Part shown: piece by piece, positions 60,510-64,000 of the stretch
How positions within the stretch are numbered: the first letter of the stretch is position 1
Layout of the letters: each line of letters begins with the position of its first letter
Program-made: the position numbers and the translations under genes
Assembly: GCA_040757775.1 (NCBI GenBank)
Contig: JBFLWQ010000004.1
Coordinates: 96,659-160,658 of the forward strand
DNA: 64,000 nucleotides
Direction: 5' to 3'
Origin: Thermodesulfobacteriota bacterium
GTDB lineage: Bacteria > Desulfobacterota > UBA8473
The notes under the pieces: model-generated
Databases searched by the model: none
Seen by the model: only the letters and a program-made list of their open reading frames with translations
Told to the model about the DNA's origin: nothing

Positions 60510-61463
60510 ATGGAAACCTCACTGGGCACCAATAAAGAAGAAATAATCAAAAGTGGCTACAGTAAAGAAGCTAAAGAAGAGGAACCTAAGGGAACTTCTT
60601 TAATCCCTTTTGATCCCTTACAGCGATACCTGGCAGAAATAAGACGCTATCCTTTGCTTACCAGGGAAGAAGAACGCAAGCTTGCCATAAAGTATAGAGA
60701 AGAGAATGATTTAGAAGCAGCTTACATATTAATTACAGCAAACTTAAGGTTGGTTGTGAAGATAGCGCTTGAATTCCAGAGATACTGGATGATGAATCTC
60801 CTTGATATCATACAGGAGGGTAATATTGGGTTGATGCAGGCTGTTAAAAAGTTTGATCCGTATAGAGGGGTTAAGCTCTCGTATTATGCATCCTTTTGGA
60901 TTAAGGCTTACATCTTAAAATTCATAATGGACAACTGGAGATTGGTGAAGATTGGTACGACTCAGGCTCAAAGAAGGTTATTTTTCAACCTGAGTAAAGA
61001 GAGAGAAAGGTTAGAATCCCTTGGTTATGATGTGGGGCCAAAATTATTAGCGGAAAAGCTGGACACCAAGGAAGAAGAAATTATAGAGATGGAGCAAAGA
61101 ATGGGAAGCTGGGATGTCTCGCTGGAAAGCCCGGTTAGAGATGATTCTGACAGCACTCATATGGACCTATTATCCTCCGGGGATGTATCTCAGGAAGAGG
61201 TACTGGCCGAGTCTCAAACACAAGATATATTCCTTGAGAAATTAGAGGAGTTCCGTGAGACACTACGGGGTAAAGAATTATATATCTTTGAGAAACGACT
61301 GCTCTCCGACTCCCCGTTAACTTTGCAGCAAATTGGAGATGAGTATGGGCTTTCAAAAGAAAGGGTGCGACAGATTGAAAAAAGGCTCATGGAGAAGATC
61401 AGGAACTTTTTTAAGAAAGAAATCCCGGACTTTGATGAGTACGATTTTAGATTCGGGGAATGA
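60510..61463 (+). CDS. rpoH: RNA polymerase sigma-32 factor
   Basis: 317 residues: region 1.2-2.4 (YLAEIRRYPLLTREEERKLA; IIQEGNIGLMQAVKKFDPYR; YYASFWIKAYILKFIM), the RpoH box QAQRRLFFNL, and region 4.2 (LTLQQIGDEYGLSKERVRQI). Heat-shock sigma, controlling chaperones such as DnaK in this window. ATG start weakly supported. Confidence 0.93.
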   Translation: METSLGTNKEEIIKSGYSKEAKEEEPKGTSLIPFDPLQRYLAEIRRYPLLTREEERKLAIKYREENDLEAAYILITANLRLVVKIALEFQRYWMMNLLDIIQEGNIGLMQAVKKFDPYRGVKLSYYASFWIKAYILKFIMDNWRLVKIGTTQAQRRLFFNLSKERERLESLGYDVGPKLLAEKLDTKEEEIIEMEQRMGSWDVSLESPVRDDSDSTHMDLLSSGDVSQEEVLAESQTQDIFLEKLEEFRETLRGKELYIFEKRLLSDSPLTLQQIGDEYGLSKERVRQIEKRLMEKIRNFFKKEIPDFDEYDFRFGE

Positions 61464-61501
61464 TTTCAACTAAGTGCATGAAGCATATGCCAATACGTCT
61501 G

Positions 61502-61948
61502 TTAGATGCGCCTATTCAATTGACTTGCAACTGCTTGATTTAGCGCTTTCTGAGCCCCGATAAGTTTTTTATACTTTGACTCTATTTTCTCGATATTCCT
61601 GGATAGGATAGCCTTCAACAAATCGCCTTCTATCTCAGCAACCTCAATTCTGCGATAGTAATCCATAGTCTCCTTAAGATGGGCAACAACAATCTTACCT
61701 GTTAATAACGGATGATTGTTCGTTACGTTTGCATCTTCAAACCGTGTGCCGTGTTCGAGTTCAACCTCCAAACCCATTCGGAAATCCTCAAGGGGAATTT
61801 CCATCGATCTTGTATTTACAATTTTAAGGATAATGGATGCTTCCTCCTCCGTAACAGTCGGGTCGGTTTTTTCAGACCAATCACTCACCCCGATTGCTTT
61901 GCAAACTTTTTTTACCTCTTCAACAGTAACATATTCAGGCAGTTTCAT
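61502..61948 (-). CDS. DUF5661-like protein
   Basis: 148 residues from ATG 61948 (AGGAGAA upstream): LEVELEHGTRFEDANVTNNH, then PLLTGKIVVAHLKETMDYY is the conserved core of a small family I recall as DUF5661. Mostly helical and soluble. Function unknown. Confidence 0.7.
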   Translation of the reverse strand: MKLPEYVTVEEVKKVCKAIGVSDWSEKTDPTVTEEEASIILKIVNTRSMEIPLEDFRMGLEVELEHGTRFEDANVTNNHPLLTGKIVVAHLKETMDYYRRIEVAEIEGDLLKAILSRNIEKIESKYKKLIGAQKALNQAVASQLNRRI

Positions 61949-62010
61949 TATTCTTCTCCTTTCTTTAAGTCCAATAAAGCAAAATACCAAGACATATTAA
62001 ATAGTCGAGG

Positions 62011-62199
62011 CTAAAGGTACTTTTTCATGTTGTATTTTTTGGCTAAAGCAATCCTATCTTCATCTTTAAGCGACCTCATGTAAGACTTCCATCCTGGGCA
62101 CCAACTGGCATGCCATCTCCAGAGTTTTCCGAGAAAGGACTTGGGATTTTTATCATATTTTGCCCTGAATGCACAATCTTCACAACTTTTATTATGCAT
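62011..62199 (-). CDS. Small conserved hypothetical protein with CxxC
   Basis: 62 residues: CEDCAFRAKYDKNPKSFLGK, then WRWHASWCPGWKSYM. CxxC plus CPGW may bind a metal. GGAGG precedes the ATG. No known function; same strand as 61502. Confidence 0.7.
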   Translation of the reverse strand: MHNKSCEDCAFRAKYDKNPKSFLGKLWRWHASWCPGWKSYMRSLKDEDRIALAKKYNMKKYL

Positions 62200-62426
62200 A
62201 TAAAACCTCCTTATAGATAGAGGATAGTCATGTTAAATTAAACATGACAGGTAAGCTTCTCTGATTTTTTAGTTAAATAAGGTCTTTGACTGAGCAAGTG
62301 AAGAATTTTCAGTTTTTCTGAGTTGATCATACAATATTCCGATGTTGATTGCCATATACAGAGCTAGCTTCGGAGTTTCACCAGTTCATCTGTTGAATCT
62401 GGCTGGTTAGGAGCTTTTCCAAGTTC

Positions 62427-62978
62427 TTATATCGTTGAAAACAGTGGAGACACCCCATTCCAAACGGCATCGGTCTTCTTCCGGACGATTTCAATAGTGT
62501 TAGAGGGTAAAGTCCCGAGGTCAAAGCTGGTTTGTAGAGAATATGCCATTTCTTCAAGGGGGTTGTTTCGATATCCGAATTGCATAAACCCCGCGCCGTA
62601 AGCAAGCAGGAGATTATCTAAGCCCAGCCTATCCCACTGAATAACATGAACCAGTTCGTGAAAATAGAGGCTCTCTGTTTGATGGGAGTGACTGACAAAG
62701 AATGTGTCCTTAAAGGTAATTCCTGCCATCTGCATATTTTCCATTTCCGAGAATTCAGGTAGACCCATGTGGCTGAGAGGGGGGAATGGCATCTTTCCGT
62801 TGATGACCACTGCCTTTGCTCTGGTAAGCAAATCGAAGGGGAACACCTTGCAAAGACGAGGGAAAGAGAGGTTGATCACCGAAACAGCATTGGGTCTGTA
62901 TTCTTCTAACGTTTTTTCAATCCATTCTCGAACCGCAGGCAGAGTTGCATGTAACCTGTGTATAAGGTCAAGTTTCAT
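62427..62978 (-). CDS. Putative zinc metallopeptidase-like protein
   Basis: 183 residues with FHELVHVIQWDRLG (HExxH near residue 127) and downstream NPLEEMAYSLQ with a possible third ligand Glu. No signal peptide. It resembles small cytosolic HExxH families of unknown substrate. The 227-nt gap 62200-62426 downstream holds nothing recognisable. Confidence 0.7.
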   Translation of the reverse strand: MKLDLIHRLHATLPAVREWIEKTLEEYRPNAVSVINLSFPRLCKVFPFDLLTRAKAVVINGKMPFPPLSHMGLPEFSEMENMQMAGITFKDTFFVSHSHQTESLYFHELVHVIQWDRLGLDNLLLAYGAGFMQFGYRNNPLEEMAYSLQTSFDLGTLPSNTIEIVRKKTDAVWNGVSPLFSTI

Positions 62979-63043
62979 ATTATTTTATTCCTGATGGGCG
63001 AAAAATAGTGATAAGCTCTCCCTATTTATACAACACATAAAAA

Positions 63044-63379
63044 TCAGAACATTATAGGGTCTATACGCATTAAGACTTCATGGAGTAATTCTTCCGGGCA
63101 TTTGCTAATGTAGGACGCATTTCTAGCTCTGTAATCAAGCGAACGCAATTGATCTGCCATTATCACCCCCGAAACTTTTTTACCTTTGGGGATGGCTACA
63201 TAAAATGGATTTTTACGTTCTGTGTTGCTGATGGGACAAACAAAAACGAACCCCATTTTTTCATTAAAAGCGCTATGACTTACGACTAGAGCAGGCCTGC
63301 TTCCCTTTTGTTCATGTCCAGCTTGTGGGTCGAAATTAAGACGGATAAAATCTCCGCGTTTTGGAATATAGCCTACCAA
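63044..63379 (-). CDS. mazF: MazF/ChpB-type mRNA interferase (second copy)
   Basis: 111 residues: KRGDFIRLNFDPQAGHEQKG, SRPALVVSHSAFNEK, FVCPISNTERKNPFYV and MADQLRSLDYRARN. Overlaps its antitoxin by 7 nt. Distinct in sequence from the MazF at 56793, closer to ChpB. Confidence 0.93.
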   Translation of the reverse strand: MVGYIPKRGDFIRLNFDPQAGHEQKGSRPALVVSHSAFNEKMGFVFVCPISNTERKNPFYVAIPKGKKVSGVIMADQLRSLDYRARNASYISKCPEELLHEVLMRIDPIMF

Positions 63380-63624
63380 ACTTCCCCTCCTTCAGGTTTG
63401 CCCCATGAAACTTCCACGCCTGGCTCTTGTACTTCGGCAAGCAACGCTTCTAATGTGTATTTCTTTTTGTGAGACAAGGGCTTTAAAATCAATTTTCCGT
63501 CCTCTAATGAGCAGCTTACCCGATCTTTTACACCCAGATGGAGTGATTCTAACACATGCTTTGGAAGTCGAATACCAAGAGAATTCCCCCATTTCCCAAT
63601 TTGTAACTCAATATTATCTTGCAT
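63373..63624 (-). CDS. mazE: MazE-type antitoxin (second copy)
   Basis: 83 residues: LQIGKWGNSLGIRLPKHVLE is the MazE DNA-binding hairpin; the acidic tail VQEPGVEVSWGKPEGGEVW binds the toxin. GGAGGCATAA precedes the ATG. Confidence 0.93.
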   Translation of the reverse strand: MQDNIELQIGKWGNSLGIRLPKHVLESLHLGVKDRVSCSLEDGKLILKPLSHKKKYTLEALLAEVQEPGVEVSWGKPEGGEVW

Positions 63625-63692
63625 ATTTATGCCTCCTTACATATATAAATATACATTGTATATCCGCAATGGGAGAATGTCAATTTAAAAAT

Positions 63693-63854
63693 TGGTTTAC
63701 CACCCCACCCAGAATGCCCCGTGCGGAAGCACGGGGATGAATGGGTATATAATTATCAATATCTCTAAGAATGCCCCACCCGGAAGGGTGGGGTGGTTTA
63801 CTGTAATAACGTTAGATGCCTATCATTCCTGCGAACCCCGTATCAAATACGGGG
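63693..63854. repeat. Cluster of three GC-rich hairpins
   Basis: CCCCGTGC-ggaa-GCACGGGG (63717-63736), CCCCACCC-ggaa-GGGTGGGG (63774-63793) and CCCCGTAT-caa-ATACGGGG (63836-63854). The first two share the AGAATG lead and the GGAA loop while the inner stem covaries. ACCACCCCACCC at 63699-63710 also pairs with GGGTGGGGTGGT at 63786-63797. This fills the gap between mazE and the transposase. Confidence 0.75.
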
Positions 63855-63913
63855 CAGGCGGTTATTAATCCTTGGTGATTGTAAAAGATTTGGCACCATA
63901 ATATAATGGTGTC

Positions 63914-64000
63914 ATGGACATAAAGTCATTCGAACATACCGTAAAGACTGAGAATATAGCTCGGCGGTTTTTAGTAAAGTTGTGTTGGAAAAACTACCGT
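63914..64000 (+). CDS. IS1595-like transposase (3' partial)
   Basis: 29 codons to the window end: MDIKSFEHTVKTENIARRFL then VKLCWKNYR. The AR.FLVK.CWKN opening resembles the N-terminus of IS1595/ISSpo-type transposases, just before their zinc ribbon. GGCACCATAATATAATGGTG upstream is an imperfect palindrome. The rest lies beyond the window. Confidence 0.5.
   Translation, partial: MDIKSFEHTVKTENIARRFLVKLCWKNYR

Noticed and set aside
63693..63854. CRISPR array
   Set aside because: Hairpins differ in sequence and spacing and have no constant repeat-spacer pattern.

Overview
The window looks like chromosome from an anaerobic deltaproteobacterium-like organism (Desulfobacterota sensu lato). This placement is an inference from gene content: a two-subunit class I fumarase, succinyl-CoA synthetase, a short aconitase, an ADP-forming acyl-CoA synthetase alpha-like protein, a two-subunit B12-dependent acyl-CoA mutase, a branched-chain-type substrate-binding protein, RpoH, and archease with RtcB. 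No rRNA, CRISPR array, prophage or replication origin was seen. One tRNA-Glu(CTC) is present.

Layout. Positions 1-10 kb carry peptide and cell-wall style metabolism: two ATP-grasp (D-Ala-D-Ala ligase-like) ligases, a GNAT acetyltransferase, an N-acyl-D-amino-acid deacylase, a C26 gamma-glutamyl hydrolase, rpsU, and a minus-strand operon of peptide ABC transporter plus NagZ. Positions 10-18 kb carry Nudix, XRE-cupin and MBL-fold genes, then fumarase alpha/beta, sucCD, tRNA-Glu and a LIV-type binding protein. Positions 19-29 kb are a type I restriction-modification island on the minus strand (hsdM, XRE, ImmA/IrrE-like peptidase, winged helix, hsdS, DUF5343-like gene, HEPN/DUF4145-like gene, ORF6N, hsdR, YgjP-like peptidase). 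Positions 29-44 kb carry housekeeping functions: thymidylate synthase-like protein, GDPD, acyl-CoA synthetase, TrxB/TrxA, DnaK, CoA-disulfide reductase-rhodanese, acyl-CoA ligase, M48-TPR protease, FabF and an AmpG-like MFS. Positions 45-50 kb carry a divergent acyl-CoA mutase pair, aconitase, nicotinamidase and archease.

From 50.2 to 58.06 kb an accessory block separates archease from its usual partner rtcB. It holds four toxin-antitoxin pairs (HicBA, a RelE/HigB-HigA type, MazEF, YefM-YoeB type), copies of an antitoxin-like family, gene fragments, a secreted trypsin-like protease, a coiled-coil PD-(D/E)XK-like protein and palindromic junctions somewhat like integron attC sites. After rtcB come a PHP phosphoesterase, rpoH, small conserved proteins, a second MazEF, a cluster of related GC-rich hairpins and the first codons of an IS1595-like transposase cut by the window end.

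Strongest leads: the two genes inserted between hsdS and hsdR, the protease and nuclease-like pair in the accessory block, the acyl-CoA mutase that lacks the conserved GYH histidine, and a zinc-ribbon gene whose two CxxC knuckles are separated by an in-frame TGA. Many decayed fragments (HigA, SDR, DUF6429, glycosylase-like, ORF6N 5' end) mark the accessory regions as recombinationally active. All family names come from recalled motifs; no database search was run.
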